Source: Lagopus muta (Eukaryota > Chordata > Aves > Galliformes > Phasianidae). Taken from it: a stretch of DNA of 64,000 bases. Under the pieces are notes generated by a model that worked only from the letters and a program-made list of their open reading frames with translations, had not been told where the DNA came from and ran no database searches. The stretch spans positions 10,932,501-10,996,500 of the forward strand of contig NC_064447.1 in the NCBI RefSeq assembly GCF_023343835.1. The letters run 5' to 3'. Shown piece after piece: positions 23,340 through 34,403 of the stretch; position 1 is the stretch's first letter, and each line of letters starts with the position of its first letter. Made by a program: the position numbers and the translations under genes.

Positions 23340-23420
23340 CTGATTATTTCAGATTCTTCCTTCTTCTGATCTCTATCTAGTTTCAGCTCTAACCTGAAGC
23401 AGTTCAAGCTGAGTGCAAAC
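23340..23420 (-). pseudogene. MYH16: MYH16 remnant exon: rod
   Basis: Acceptor CTCCTTACAG, then VCTQLELLQVRAE; after a shift LDRDQKKEESEIIR. Corresponds to IRIQLELAQVKADIDRR and the following EEEFEATR. A GTGTAG donor is present. Confidence 0.85.
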
Positions 23421-23561
23421 CTGTAAGGAGAGGTGCAGCAGAAGAACAAACAAAGGTGCTCTGTGGGATTTAAAGCACAGAATCTACCCGGTGCAATGTG
23501 GGCAAGCAGGCATCAGGCCTGCATGCAGCACTCACATCTGTGGCACTGGTGCTTCTAGGGA

Positions 23562-23686
23562 AGGCCGTTTCCTCCAGTGCCACCTGCAGTTCATCCTGAT
23601 CAGTCTTCAATCTTCTTCTGCAGCTCGTGAACGCGGTGCCCTCTGTTCCTCAGCTGATTGATTAGATCCTTAATTTCCTCCAGGGA
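23562..23686 (-). pseudogene. MYH16: MYH16 remnant exon: rod
   Basis: Reads SLEEIKDLINQLRNRGHRVH then ELQKKIED and a stop; after a shift DQDELQVALEETA. This matches EEIKELIDQLGEGGRSVHELQ and EELQVALEEAE. One frameshift interrupts the exon. Confidence 0.92.
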
Positions 23687-24324
23687 AGAAAACGGATATT
23701 TCATGTGGTAGGTTTATTTCAGGACTGTGAACTTTACCGAGTGTGCCAAACAAATTCTTTGAATAGGAATGGTGTGAAATGGCTCCATTCACTTCACATT
23801 AGCTGCCCTTTTTCTCACTGCTAAATATTATCCTGGATTTCTGAATGAGCCCTGCTGGCTCTATGTGATCATGGAGGCAGAAGAGTGAAGCCCATTAAAT
23901 CACGAGAAATTTTTTCCAGTTTTTAGCCTAGTCTTTTCCTCTCCTATTTTCAGATGGTTGCTCATACAAAATGAAAATAGGATTCCACATTGTCTCTATG
24001 CAACAGAATGAGGCACTTTGCCAGGTGATGTAGGCCAGAGTAAAGGGCTGGGGGAGACAGCCCAGGAAGTGCTGGGTCTCTGCCAGGGACTCCATCACCA
24101 TTTTCTCTTGGCTGCAGGGACAGCAGATTCTAAATCTGCATCTTCTAAATATTGACAGTGTCATCTTTCAGCCTCTTGGAGGAGATCAATTTTTACAATT
24201 TACAGAATATTTTTATTTATTAAAAAAAAAAAAAGCCAAGGCAGCTTGTCTCCCTGTATAGCAAGTAAGGGAGACTCAGGGAGTTCAAGTGACATCCTTG
24301 CAACTGATGCCTGGAGATGCCTCA

Positions 24325-24440
24325 TTCAGTCATGTACACTGCTTCTGGAAATATTCACTTCCACCTGTAGCTCTTTTCGTGTTGCCATTCTGCCAGCATC
24401 TTCTCAAAGGCTCTCTCCTTCTTCCAGAAGCAGCATTGGC
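24325..24440 (-). pseudogene. MYH16: MYH16 remnant exon: rod
   Basis: Acceptor TATCTTTCCAG, then ANAAS, then after a shift WKKERAFEKMLAEWQHEK, then after another shift ELQVEVNISR and finally YMTE. These are signature pieces of the DKKQRVFDKMLAEWQ, ELQVEVDSSQ and YMTES segment. Confidence 0.9.
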
Positions 24441-25354
24441 CTGGAAAGATAAAGCCAAGCATTCAGTGGACACAAGTTTTCTTTACACTTCACTTCTCTG
24501 TGTCCTGCCAGCTAGTCACAGTTAAATTGGCACCCACTGTAGTGACTGGCAGAGTTTCTCTTGGTTGCTCTGAATGGGTGATTAAAATGTTTACAAGGCT
24601 TTCTTTCCTCACCATTAGGAATTTAACAAGCTCCCCCAGTTCCCATCAGTGTGATAGTCCTCCTTGCTCCTGCTGTTATAATGATGCTGCTGTGGAGCAC
24701 ATGTTTTCCACTTCAGATATTCGTGGTGCAGATGTGCTGTTAGTAATTGCCTGGGTTGATTAGTGTGACTTTCTGCTTCAAAGAAGATTCAGTTAGAAAC
24801 AAGATGTTATTCAAGGCTATTCCAGACTGTTTAATGGCTTGTCATGAAGGGAACGAAGGAACATTTTTTCTTTCCTGGGAGCTTTTAATCACAAATATTC
24901 TACGTATTTTTATGATCAGTACATGCAGTCAGGTACCATGGTGATAAGCACGCCACAAACTGAAGAGTAAAGAGCTGCTTCATTAAAGGCAGTGATGGTG
25001 AAACAACCCACTGGTACTGCAACGCTGGAGAGTTCAAAGCAGGATCTCATTATCCTTAAAAAGACAATGAATACCTTGCCTTGCTGCTGAGGAGGGCTTT
25101 TACTTCAGTTGCACTATTGTTTCTGGAAGACAGCTAATGAGTTTGAGGAGCATGCTGCGTGCTCCTAAGAATTAGCTGTGGCTCAGCTTTGCCTGTCTTC
25201 TCTTGGTCATACAGATTACAGTGACATTTGATAGAGAGTCTTAAAGTATTGAGAAATAAGGGATCAGCCCATAGCTGGCTCCTGGGGCTTCCACCACCAA
25301 GTCTTGCTGCTCAGGCTTGTGGTAGATGTGTTCTTGAATGGCTGAATTTCTTGC

Positions 25355-25478
25355 CTTTCCAGGTCAAGAGTGAGGTGCTTCACTTTGGTCTGAAGCCTCT
25401 GCTTAGAGCTGCCTGTGCAGACTTGGACTGATTCAGCTGTCTGCTTCGCTTCTTGGAACCTCCCAGCCAACTTTGTCC
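25355..25478 (-). pseudogene. MYH16: MYH16 remnant exon: rod
   Basis: Acceptor ATTCCTTAG, then TKLAGRFQEAKQTAESVQVC and SKQRLQTKVKHLTLDLER, matching KLAxRLQEAEETAEAAQ and KQRLQAEVEDLTIDLEK. The donor is GCAAGA (GT to GC). The frame is open for 124 nt, close to the usual exon size. Confidence 0.9.
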
Positions 25479-26287
25479 CTAAGGAATGGGGGCAGGAATA
25501 ACCCAGTAGTTCATGGAGTGAGGAGTTCTGGGAGTCAGCAGCAGTCATCTCCTTGAGCACTATTGCTGTTTTCACCAGTAATCCCGAAAGCAATCTCAGA
25601 AAAGTGACTGTAAAATCATGACTAGGATGTGGCTGGCTCTTCCCCTCCCCAGATACAAACACCGTTCTGGACTGCAGCTCAGTTCCTCATTGCTGGGTTG
25701 TTACCTGGTGTTAGACCCTTCCACTTTCTGTTTAGGAATCTCCAGGACAGCGATAATGTCAGTGTAGCTCCACTCCCTGTGACTGACTATGGGACTCAGG
25801 CAGAGATAGAACAGCTTATTTTGTCTCGACTTGTTTCAGGCACATGGTTAAAGCCCTCCAGGTGCCTTAACTTCTCTTTCTGCTATGTGAAAGCACCTCT
25901 GTTAGCTCTGCTAGAAAGATAATGTTAAAAGACTGCCTTAACTTCTTGCCCACACCAGATCTCAAGGAGCAGATTTCAAGGGGTTTTAATCTGATTCGGG
26001 TGCATTCTTTTTTCTCAGGAAATGCTAGTGGCTTTTGTAAGGCTGCTGGAAGAGTAAAGTTCCTGTTGGAGTAAGGAAAGGCTGTCCAACTTCAAGCCTT
26101 TACTGGAAAGGTGCAGCATTGGTTTGCTGTTGCCAGCATAAAAGAGTTAGGTCTCAGTAGTCCCTATTATTGCAGGTGTTCTTCTTGGTGGGAGTATTCT
26201 CTTTTCTTTGTCTTACAAAAATGAGTCTTAACAGATCACATCTACAAACTGTGATCCAGCAGCCAAAATGAATAACAGAGTACCCTA

Positions 26288-26420
26288 AGTCTTCTCCCTG
26301 AAAGCTGTGATTTCAGTACTGAGTTCAGACCAGACGCCAAACTTCAATTTTGTTCTCTTCCTCCTCTTCCAACTGCTCTTTCATCACCTCCAAATGATTC
26401 CTGGTGTTAGCCAGTCTTAC
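26288..26420 (-). pseudogene. MYH16: MYH16 remnant exon: rod
   Basis: Reads VRLANTRNHLEVMKEQLEEE and then EENKIEVWRLV before a stop. After a shift it reads EITAFREKT, corresponding to the LANTKHDLDLVKEQLEEE and TEVTTWRTKYE parts of MYH16. The LANT motif is an MYH16-type marker. Confidence 0.85.
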
Positions 26421-26984
26421 CCCAGCAGCAGTACAGATGAATTTGATTGATGTGGATGAATGGTAATGGCTGCACTGTTCTCCTGTTGGAAGTATGAAGG
26501 CACTGACCTCACTCCCCCAAGCTGCAGTGCTCCTCTTGAGCAACTTAGCTCTGGACTAGCTAGAAACATTTCAGAATGTCTTCCTGGTCAGGAGCCAAGT
26601 GCCTGCTCTCCTTACCTGTTTTGCTGCTGGGTTGTTTTGTTTTGTTGTTTTTTTTGCTGTACTGCAGTGAATTGAATTGAGCTCATATAACTGAAAGCAG
26701 AACTTGGCTTGTCATCATCACTGTTTTCTCTGAAAGTGTTTCAAAAGAATTACAGCAGTAAACCCATTTTGTGATTGCTCTGAACGTGGAGAATTCTTGC
26801 CAGGCTTTTGATATGCAGGTGCAGCTCTAGAATTATTCTTTGGAGATAAGAAAAATTTCCAGGACAGGCATGTCAGACAGAGACATGAAATGCTGATACA
26901 TTTTGAGTCAGACATGTGTGACCTATGCAAATAAACTGCAGTGCAATCCACTGAGCAGTGGACTGAGAATGAGGAGGTGTACAC

Positions 26985-27030
26985 ACCTCTGCTCTTTGCT
27001 TCTGGCTCATGAGAGGTTATCTTCGTATCC
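26985..27030 (-). pseudogene. MYH16: Possible MYH16 remnant exon (tentative)
   Basis: Reads DTKITSHEPEAKSRG, spaced like the conserved ENSELSREYEESQSR segment that should follow the upstream exon. Only about 15 residues support it. Confidence 0.4.
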
Positions 27031-27527
27031 TCCATAAGAATCTCATGATGCTCACGCCCTGTGTGCCCTTACCAAGATTAGCTGGTAACAACCCAGAGAT
27101 TTAGATGAGGAAAACTTTCCCTTGTGAGAGCTGAAAGAATAAGAGATTTGTTGAAGTGGACAGTGAGCAAAGAGCAGGCAGAGCATATCCTACTCCAGCA
27201 GCAAGCTGTGAAGGTGCTTAGTGGTCCCCAGTACCCTTAACTTTTCATCTACTTGCCTCTTGGGGTCATATACTTCATGTGGACAACCTAATTAATCTCC
27301 ATCAGACCTTGTGCTCTGTGCTCAGCTGGCTGCTTTCAGCTGCAGGAGAAAAAGTGCACAGAGAGGCAGGAGAGGAACTAATTCCACCTGATTGAAGAAA
27401 GAAGAGAAGACTAGAAGGATTGGGCAGTATTGGTAAAGGAGGCAGAGCTGCCAGAGTTCTGTGGAACACAGGGGAAGAGAAGGATCAGAGGGCTGGTGAT
27501 GTTGCATGCAGCTATCAGGGAATTTAC

Positions 27528-27639
27528 CTTGGAGCCCAATGGCATTCATTTCAGCTGGGCTTTTCTCCACCTCAACCAGCTGGGCATTGGCTTCAGACAG
27601 GTTATCTTCCAGCTCGTGAGCATAAGCAACGGAGTTCAA
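27528..27639 (-). pseudogene. MYH16: MYH16 remnant exon: rod, open with both splice sites intact
   Basis: 112 nt with a CTAAC branch-like motif, TCTAACAG acceptor and GTAAAT donor, all consensus. It reads LNSVAYAHELEDNLSEAN then AQLVEVEKSPAEMNAIGLQ, residue-for-residue like MYH16's SLSEANAKVAELER region. It appears to lack two codons near its end. Confidence 0.92.
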
Positions 27640-27829
27640 CTGTTAGAATGGTTAGTCATAGGATGCTGAGTAAGGCTTGAAGTGCTACAGTATCCTCCCT
27701 CCCCTGCACACTGAGTTTATTCCCGTTGGTTGTAGGTATAATGAGATGACTGTAGCAGGCAGGGACAGTGCAAATTGTTCTGATCTATAGAGAGGAGAGA
27801 TGCCTGTTTCATTAGCTACTGTGGGCAGT

Positions 27830-27905
27830 GTTTGGCATCAGCCTGCAAATGGCTGCTCTGCGGTATCAGCTGGCTCACATCTGCCTGGTGCTGTGGATCT
27901 TGGTG
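27830..27905 (-). pseudogene. MYH16: Probable MYH16 remnant exon: rod
   Basis: Acceptor CTTATAAAG, then HQDPQHQADVSQLIPQSSHL, comparable with the KKHxDSMAELTE segment. The exon boundary after KK is where myosin genes place one. Moderate support because the match is short. Confidence 0.5.
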
Positions 27906-28394
27906 CTTTATAAGAAAGGCTTCTGCAAGGCTTTTATTTAGCCTTCTAGGCTCTTTATCTGACTCATATCCATCTTTGGTGCTACTGTGCTGCAGGGTTA
28001 GCATCTTTCAGAACAGTTAACCGTCTCCACACCTCATTGCTAAAACTCACAGTTGTTCTTTGGACTGAAGATCATGTATTTCCCTTGCAAAACAGCAGAA
28101 AATAGACTGAACAGTTCTGCTTTATTTTTAACTGTCTGTGTCTGAATTGGCAACTTTCTAACAAACCTCTGATCAGTTCTGCTCAACCTTAGAGGAATGG
28201 CAGAGCCCCCAGCCGATTCGTGGAGCCTTGTGGGTTTCGTGTTTTTGTTGTTTTGGTTTGTTATTTATTTATTTTTAACTCCTTCCAAGGTCCACAGCGT
28301 GAGGGGAAGATTGGGTCAGGTCTGCCCTGCTTAGGAGCCTAGAGAAGCTGCTGAAGAAACTTCTATGGAGAGTCCCAGTGATGCCTCATTCTCT

Positions 28395-28525
28395 GAAGAA
28401 AGAACCAAGATGTTCAGGTGTAGCTGAAGGTCTCTGGCCTGGGTGCAGCTGTTGTAACACCGGTGTCTTTCCAAGGAGTCGAGATCCATAAGATCACGAG
28501 GCAGATCCCTTCCCTGATTCTCCAC
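28395..28525 (-). pseudogene. MYH16: MYH16 remnant exon: rod
   Basis: Perfect acceptor CTCTTTCCCACTAG, then VENQGRDLPRDLMDLDSLE, which parallels VEKNRSDLSRDLEDLSDRLE. After a shift it reads DTGVTTAA, matching the conserved EEAGGATSAQ. Frame is lost afterwards. Confidence 0.85.
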
Positions 28526-29049
28526 CTAGTGGGAAAGAGGGAAAGAAATTCTTATTCCCTATGAGGAGCCCGTGAGTGCTTTAAGGAGCACTGCTACTTC
28601 TTGTCACTCTAGCTGTTTTCCTGGCTGCATGAGGTGTCCAACACTGACCTAGCTCCTGATGTGGTTGAGAATTGGCTAGCTAGCATTTGTAGACTGAAAT
28701 GGAAATGTTAGTTATTATTAAATTATATTAGTCATTAGATTGCGTTCAGAGCATTCTATTAAAATATTAACTTTTTGGATCTCAATTACCTTCAGGACTT
28801 CCCGTTGTTAAAAGATCAGATTATATACCTAACATCCGCATCCCGGCAATTTGCAGAGGATTTATTAGAGTAAATCTACCACCGTAGAACTGGACCAGTG
28901 GGTGGGGTGGCCTAATGGGTGAAACACAGAGGGCTGCCAGCTCTCACCAGCCTGCTGCACCCTGGCTCTGCATAGGGCTGCCCCTATGGCTGCTTCTGAG
29001 GTTTCTGTGAAAGGAGCAGCGCTCCCAGTTTGTAGCACTAAGTCTGCAT

Positions 29050-29150
29050 GGGCTGAAACTAGAGCTCGAGTGTCTATCTTCCAACTCTTCCATGGGGAGT
29101 TTTGTTTTTCATTAGCAGTTGAACGCCTTTAGGTCTTTTCAGAAGTAAAA
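29050..29150 (-). pseudogene. MYH16: Possible MYH16 remnant exon (tentative)
   Basis: A weak match KTKLPMEELED followed after a shift by TRALVSAHA could be the IEELEEELEAERAMRAK region, which is expected exactly between its neighbours. It is too short and damaged to be sure. Confidence 0.35.
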
Positions 29151-30842
29151 TCACTCCCCAGAGAAGCTCTTTGTTTCTTAGAAAGACTCTGTTATCTGTG
29201 CTCTCACAGCATTCCTAGCTTCTATCTTTCCTTCCAGCCCTTCAGTATAAGGGCCTGGAGGGTGCAGCAGAAACACAGCAGTGTCTCTGACTGAGAGATG
29301 CAGGATAAACTTGTGTGGATACAAACGAGCCTCTATTTCTTCACTCCCTCCTACGTGCTTGCCAGGTCTACAGGATTATTTTTTCCTGGGAAAGGCCTAC
29401 AGCTGGGAATACTTAGCCAAGGAAACAGGAAAGGTGTGGCCATGTGTCTCAGTAGTCAACTGGTGTTATGTGCAGCATCAGTAGCTTGCTCTGTTGTGTT
29501 GGAATCTGGCAGTTGGGGAAATAATGAAGCTGATTTGGTTACTTGAGGGAAATAGGTGCTTGTTCATAGAAACAGCTGCAGACCCAGGTTTGTGGGTCAT
29601 GATGTTGTTGTAGAAATACTGAGGCTTTGATTAAGTATTCAGGCACCGAAATATGCCAGCTGAAAAACATTTGCTTTCAGAATGGCAGCACTTTGAGCTG
29701 TGCTCCCATTTTTGGTTTTATTTACCACCTTCCCTTCTGTGGTGAGTGGAGCAGTACCTTGCAGGAGCTGCTATAGGGGGAGACAAAAAGGCCAAGTTCT
29801 ACATAGGGAAAGACAAATCCCATATCTCAACTGGTTCTGTTGCTTAAAAGTGTAAAGAGAGATTGGCTCCAGAATCCATTTTATCAGGGTAGGTTTAAAA
29901 GGTCTGCGTTGTTCTTCTATGCACCTCAATCTTATCAAAAGATAAAGCTGCATGAGCAGGCTGCTGTGTGTTAAGGAAAGGAAAGTTACCTGACGTGTTG
30001 CCTCTCTGTAGCAAACTGGTTAATCTTTGTTCAGAGCAAAGCAGAACCTGGTGTCCTGTCTCTGGCCCTAGAATCCATTTGCCCTTTGTTGGAGCTCTTT
30101 GTTGCCCCATCATCAGCTTGTCTGTAAGTAGAGGTGCTGGCACCCCGAGGAGCTGGATGGTCTGAAGCACAAACATCAGCACTTCATGCTTTTGTTTCTA
30201 TCTGTGTTTAAGACTTCCAATGGCTCTGCTCTAAAGCACAGGTAACCTGTACTCACTAAAAGCTTCCTGTTAGGATTTGTGTTAGCAAATCATGCCAGTG
30301 TTTATTCATGGTTTTACATGTTGTGTTAGGCAACCAGATAGATCAGCAGTTTGGATAATATAGAGCTGTAAATATGTATTCTGCAAGGCTTATTTCTATG
30401 GGGAGGTTTGTCAGAAGTGCTGGCAGACCCATCACAAAAGTAATTGATGATGACACTAAAATAAATTTAATTTGTGATAATATTCTGCATTTCTAAAGCA
30501 GTTTTTATCTGAGGATCATAAGGCCTTGCATAAACACAGAATCAGTTAATCCTCATCACTTCCCAGTGATCATACACGCTTTATACGTGGGTGACTGTGG
30601 AAGATGAGTGACAAATATCAGACAATGAGTCAGAGAAAAACTTGGGAACAGAACCATGTATTTCTGATTTGGTTTACCTGAGCAGCTGAACTGCACTTGT
30701 GCTTGTCATTGTGTTACTCCTGACAAGGCCAAGGCATGACTGTGGATTTTCCTTTGTGATTTCTAGTTCAGCAACTTTACAGGTGTAGCTGATGCTGTCA
30801 GAGCTGTGATGTAGCACAACTGCCCTCAGTAGGATTCTGTAC

Positions 30843-31011
30843 CCTGGAGAATTCCCTTAATGTTGCCACTTCTTTGCAGTGCCTGCCAAGATCAGTTTGG
30901 TTCCATCTCATGGAGGTCATCAATTGTAATTTTGGGGTCATCTCTGCTTTATGACAACGCTTCTCTGCCTTACCATGGATGTTTTCTCATTCCCAGTTGC
31001 CCTCCAGCTAA
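30843..31011 (-). pseudogene. MYH16: MYH16 remnant exon: S2
   Basis: Acceptor CTTTTCAG. Reads LEGNWE, stop, ENIHGKAEKRCHKAE, then after a shift DDPKITIDDLHEME, then after another shift NQTDLGRHCKEVATLREFS. This follows MYH16's WEQEKK and DLKMTIDNL segments. There is one stop before the first frameshift, and a plausible GTACAG donor. Confidence 0.82.
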
Positions 31012-31623
31012 CTGAAAAGCGTGGAATCAATGTTATCAATAACTCTGAAGCACACAAATCAGCAGTGGGTGTCAGAAGGGCCTGAAGTTTCAAAAGCAGA
31101 CTGCATGGGACCATTGAAGAAACAGTCAGTTGTAAATACACCCCATGTGTGGTAAGTTTGCTGCTGTTCCTGGCAGTGTGGTTTACCGCCTCTTCCTTCC
31201 CTTGCAGTTTTCTAGGAGGGGAGACACCAAGGCTGGTGCATAGAAGTGGATAAGAAACCAACACTGTCCTTAATAAACTGAAAATGAACAGAAAAATACA
31301 TTCATCTGAGGTGCCTCCTGAAAGCAACGCGAGCTTTGAATGTGCATTTTTCAATAGATCTCAGGGGACTGAGTCCAACACGGAGTGTTTCAGAAGAATG
31401 TAGCTCACTCTCAGCAATTCACATCGCTCTCTGGGCAGGGGTACAAATTGGCAGCACTTCACTGTGCTGCCATAAGTTAATACCTAGAAAAACACAGCCG
31501 CCTTCCTGTTTGTGGAGCAAACTGTAGTCTCGCAGTATCTAAGCAAGCAGACAATGATTTTTTTCTTTCTCCCAGACTGGGAGAATGGGAGAGAGCAAAG
31601 AAAAATGGAGTAGTTATTTCTGC

Positions 31624-31728
31624 CTGATGAACTTCCTCCAAAGCTCTCCTTTCCTTTTGGAGTTGAGGGACTGAGTCATTCTGAGCAGAGAGATCTGAAG
31701 TCAGAGTTTGAACTCTGTGGTCTAATGC
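31624..31728 (-). pseudogene. MYH16: MYH16 remnant exon: S2, fully open
   Basis: 105 nt, intact frame: ALDHRVQTLTSDLSAQND then SVPQLQKERRALEEVHQ. The acceptor is excellent (TTTCCTGTCTGCAG). The donor is GCAGAA where GT is expected. Phase 0 follows the KTEKEKQ exon directly. Confidence 0.92.
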
Positions 31729-32376
31729 CTGCAGACAGGAAAGCAAACATCACACAAGTTCTATGGATCACACAACCAGTTTGCAGCATCAGGACAAAAT
31801 GTCAGTGGCAACGTCTGTTACTTTAGAGAGAATCTGAGATTCAGTTAATAAATTCTAAAATCTGTGAGTTTGATATCCTGTGGATGTTAATGCTGACTTT
31901 AGGAAAGCAGCAGGCAGCCATGTGGCTGCTACAGCGCAGATTGAAAACTTCTCTAGTTACGTTAAATAAAAACCTGCTTAAGTGCAGGAGAGGGAGAAGC
32001 ATTCCTCAGAGCTGGATGGAGAGGAGCTGTGTAGCTGTAGAGGAGGCATTTTGTAAGTAGACCTATCAGTATTGCCATGTAGCGGTGGGTGTAATTAATA
32101 AAGAATTAATAAAGAGGTGTTGCTGTCTTTACGTAGAGGGATCCCTAGAAATTACTGTGAAATTAATATTACTGCCAGGGTAGAAATAAAAAAGTGAAGC
32201 ATAGAATTAAATCCACCTCAGGTTGTATCAAATATTGGAAAACAGTATCAGAAAGTGGAGAAATGAACTGAGTGAATCTGAGCATCCCAAAGGGTGCTCT
32301 GGCAGGAGCTGTAATGGTTGTCAGGGCTCGTTTCCTTGGAGAATGAGTAAGAAAGAACTTCTGTCGTGCCTCATAT

Positions 32377-32544
32377 CTGCTTTTCTTTCTCAGTTTTAGG
32401 CAAAGGTGGTCTCCAGCCCTTTCAAGCAGAATTTCAAGTTGCTGAGCTCGTCCTCCAACACCCCTTGGCACTGCTCAGGGCAATGCTTCCATCACCAGGC
32501 TCTGGCTCAGTAGAACTGTCCATCTTTGCTCTCATCATTTGGCC
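32377..32544 (-). pseudogene. MYH16: MYH16 remnant exon: S2
   Basis: Reads GQMMRAKMDSST, then SSAKG, then after a shift VLEDELSNLKFCLKGLETTF and after another shift KTEKEKQ. The order and content match S2 of MYH16. The donor after CAG is ATATGA, which is a GT to AT change at 32376-32375. Confidence 0.87.
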
Positions 32545-32690
32545 TGGGCACAGCTCAGCACCCAGCAAGTTCTCTCATTCCTACTGAAGAGATGGGAATC
32601 CAGTGTTCATCCTGCATACCTGCTACACCTTCTGCCTCTGGGAGCAGCAGGCCTCCATTTGCAAGAAGTGGGTTTGCTGCTTTTGTGCAG

Positions 32691-32750
32691 TTTATTAAAG
32701 ATTTGGGGTTGGATTAAAGATTTATTAAAGATTTATTAAAGATTTGGGGG
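32691..32750 (+). repeat. Short tandem repeat, TTTATTAAAGA units
   Basis: An 11-12 bp unit (TTTATTAAAGA) recurs about four times, interrupted by TTTGGGGTTGG. It lies directly before the CR1 tail. Confidence 0.8.
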
Positions 32751-32812
32751 CTTGGAGATTCATGATCCTTGAGCTCCCTTCCAACCTCGGCCATTCAGTG
32801 ATTCTGTGATTT
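32745..32812 (+). mobile_element. CR1 LINE tail fragment
   Basis: Reads CTTGGAGATTCATGATCC and TCCCTTCCAACC, then ATTCTGTGATT, which is the terminal part of a CR1 3' end in plus orientation. It is about 70 bp long and sits between two myosin remnant exons. Confidence 0.85.
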
Positions 32813-33224
32813 CTTTAATAAAACTGTTGTTGTAATTGATCTGAATCTCCAGGTCACCCAATGTTAAGTCTCCAGCCTCCCAGTGTTAAGCACAAAGCAG
32901 TGAGTTTTGTTTAGATACACATACATCTCCTTACCATAAGAACTCACTCTTCAGCAAGTTGACACCTGATTTGCATTACTCCTAGCTGGGCATCAGTGGT
33001 TGACCAGAAAGAGAGCTCAGGACTCATGAGAGCAGCTCTGCTTCTTTAGCCATGGAGCCTCTCATTCTCCTGTGTTCTAAGAACTTAACTGCATTTAAGG
33101 GAGTCAGGCTGCCTGTGAATCTTATGCATCATCCCCATATGCTCTTTTTGCTTTCCAAATGAGGCTCTTATGAAACCTGATGCTCTGCCTAACTCAGTGC
33201 TAAGCCTTTAACCATCCGCTGTTT

Positions 33225-33393
33225 GTAGCTGTCAGCGTGCAGCTGGATGGTGAGGTCATTCTCCTGGGTGAGGATGCCTGTCAGCTCCTCTGCTCTTTGA
33301 TGTGTTCTTTGCACCCCTGACTCTGTGGCATGATGTTACTTAGCTCTTCAATTGCAGCTCTTTCTGCTGGGCCACATTCAGCAAAGATTTCAC
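33225..33393 (-). pseudogene. MYH16: MYH16 remnant exon: head-rod junction and start of S2
   Basis: After acceptor ACTTCCAG it reads VKSLLNVAQQKELQLKS and a stop, matching the VKPLLNVARQEEEM-type start of S2. After a shift it reads IEELSNIMPQSQGCKEHIKE, then in another frame AEELTGILTQENDLTIQLHA. At least two frameshifts are present. The lower boundary is approximate. Confidence 0.88.
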
Positions 33394-34403
33394 CTGGAAG
33401 TAAGGAGTTCAAGCAGTGAGGTTCCTAAAACAAGCTTTTCCTGCTGTGATGCTCCACAAAAGCTGAAGGTGTGCCTTTTCTTTCCAGATTCTAATATTTT
33501 TTTGCACACCAGTGAGTGGTGTTGTGGCATTTCCTGAAATGCCTCTTTAGAACAGAGGATTTCATATCTATAGTGTGAGTCAAGAACTGGGAAAGGTTAT
33601 TTTGGTGCATCGTAGGAGATCTGAGTGCCAGCATAGAAACTGGGACTGTATTCCAGATTCTGAGCTGATATAGATGTAGCATCATTCTCAGAACATTCTA
33701 GATTCAGAAGTTCTAATCCCATTTGAACCAGTATGAAAGTTCTTCTAATGTATGGGAGTTCATTTGGTTTGCTCTGGAGCTGGAAAGATGTGTCCCCAGG
33801 TAAAAAGGCAGAACTTACGTGTGGAAAATTGCCTTCAACATGAATTTATTTCCCTTAAACTTGAGCCTCTTGGTCAACACTTCCTTTCCTCTCAGCAGAA
33901 ACCCATCTGAATTACTCATCCTGGGATTCAGTGAGGAGAGGCAGAGCTGGAACTGCTCCTTCATACTGGCAGTGTGGATCTGCTCCATACAAGTGAACCA
34001 ATGGCTCTGTTTCAGCTTTTAAAAGTCAATGAATAGCATAGGGTTGTATTCCCATGCTCACAACATCACCATCTCTTTCTGTGTTGTTTTAGAAGTGGGA
34101 AGTCCAGCTCCTGAATTCCTAAGTTGTTCCTTTTCCGCTCCCCAAGGCTCAGATTTCAGGGCTTTCTCCATTTACTCATTTATTTATTTCTGCATTGATT
34201 TGGAGAGAAATCATTCAGCCCTCCTGCCCTGTTAATAATTCACAAGGAATCCGCTGTCTGCCAATGTCTTTACTCAAGTGAACGTGGCCATTGGTTTTCT
34301 CCCACTGCTTATCTTCCCTACCCAGTAATCCCAAGTTTCTCACTCTCTGTAATGGCCACTGTTTAATTCTGCAGAACCAGACAACCTGAGATATTTTCCT
34401 CAC

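Noticed and set aside
24055-24200. ESAVPAAKRKW as the start of the DKKQR exon
   Set aside because: A much better copy of that exon with a clean acceptor was found at 24325-24440, so this match is coincidental.
30700-30800. KVAELEITKENPQ as a further myosin exon
   Set aside because: Does not align convincingly to the rod segment expected at that position and lacks a supporting acceptor.
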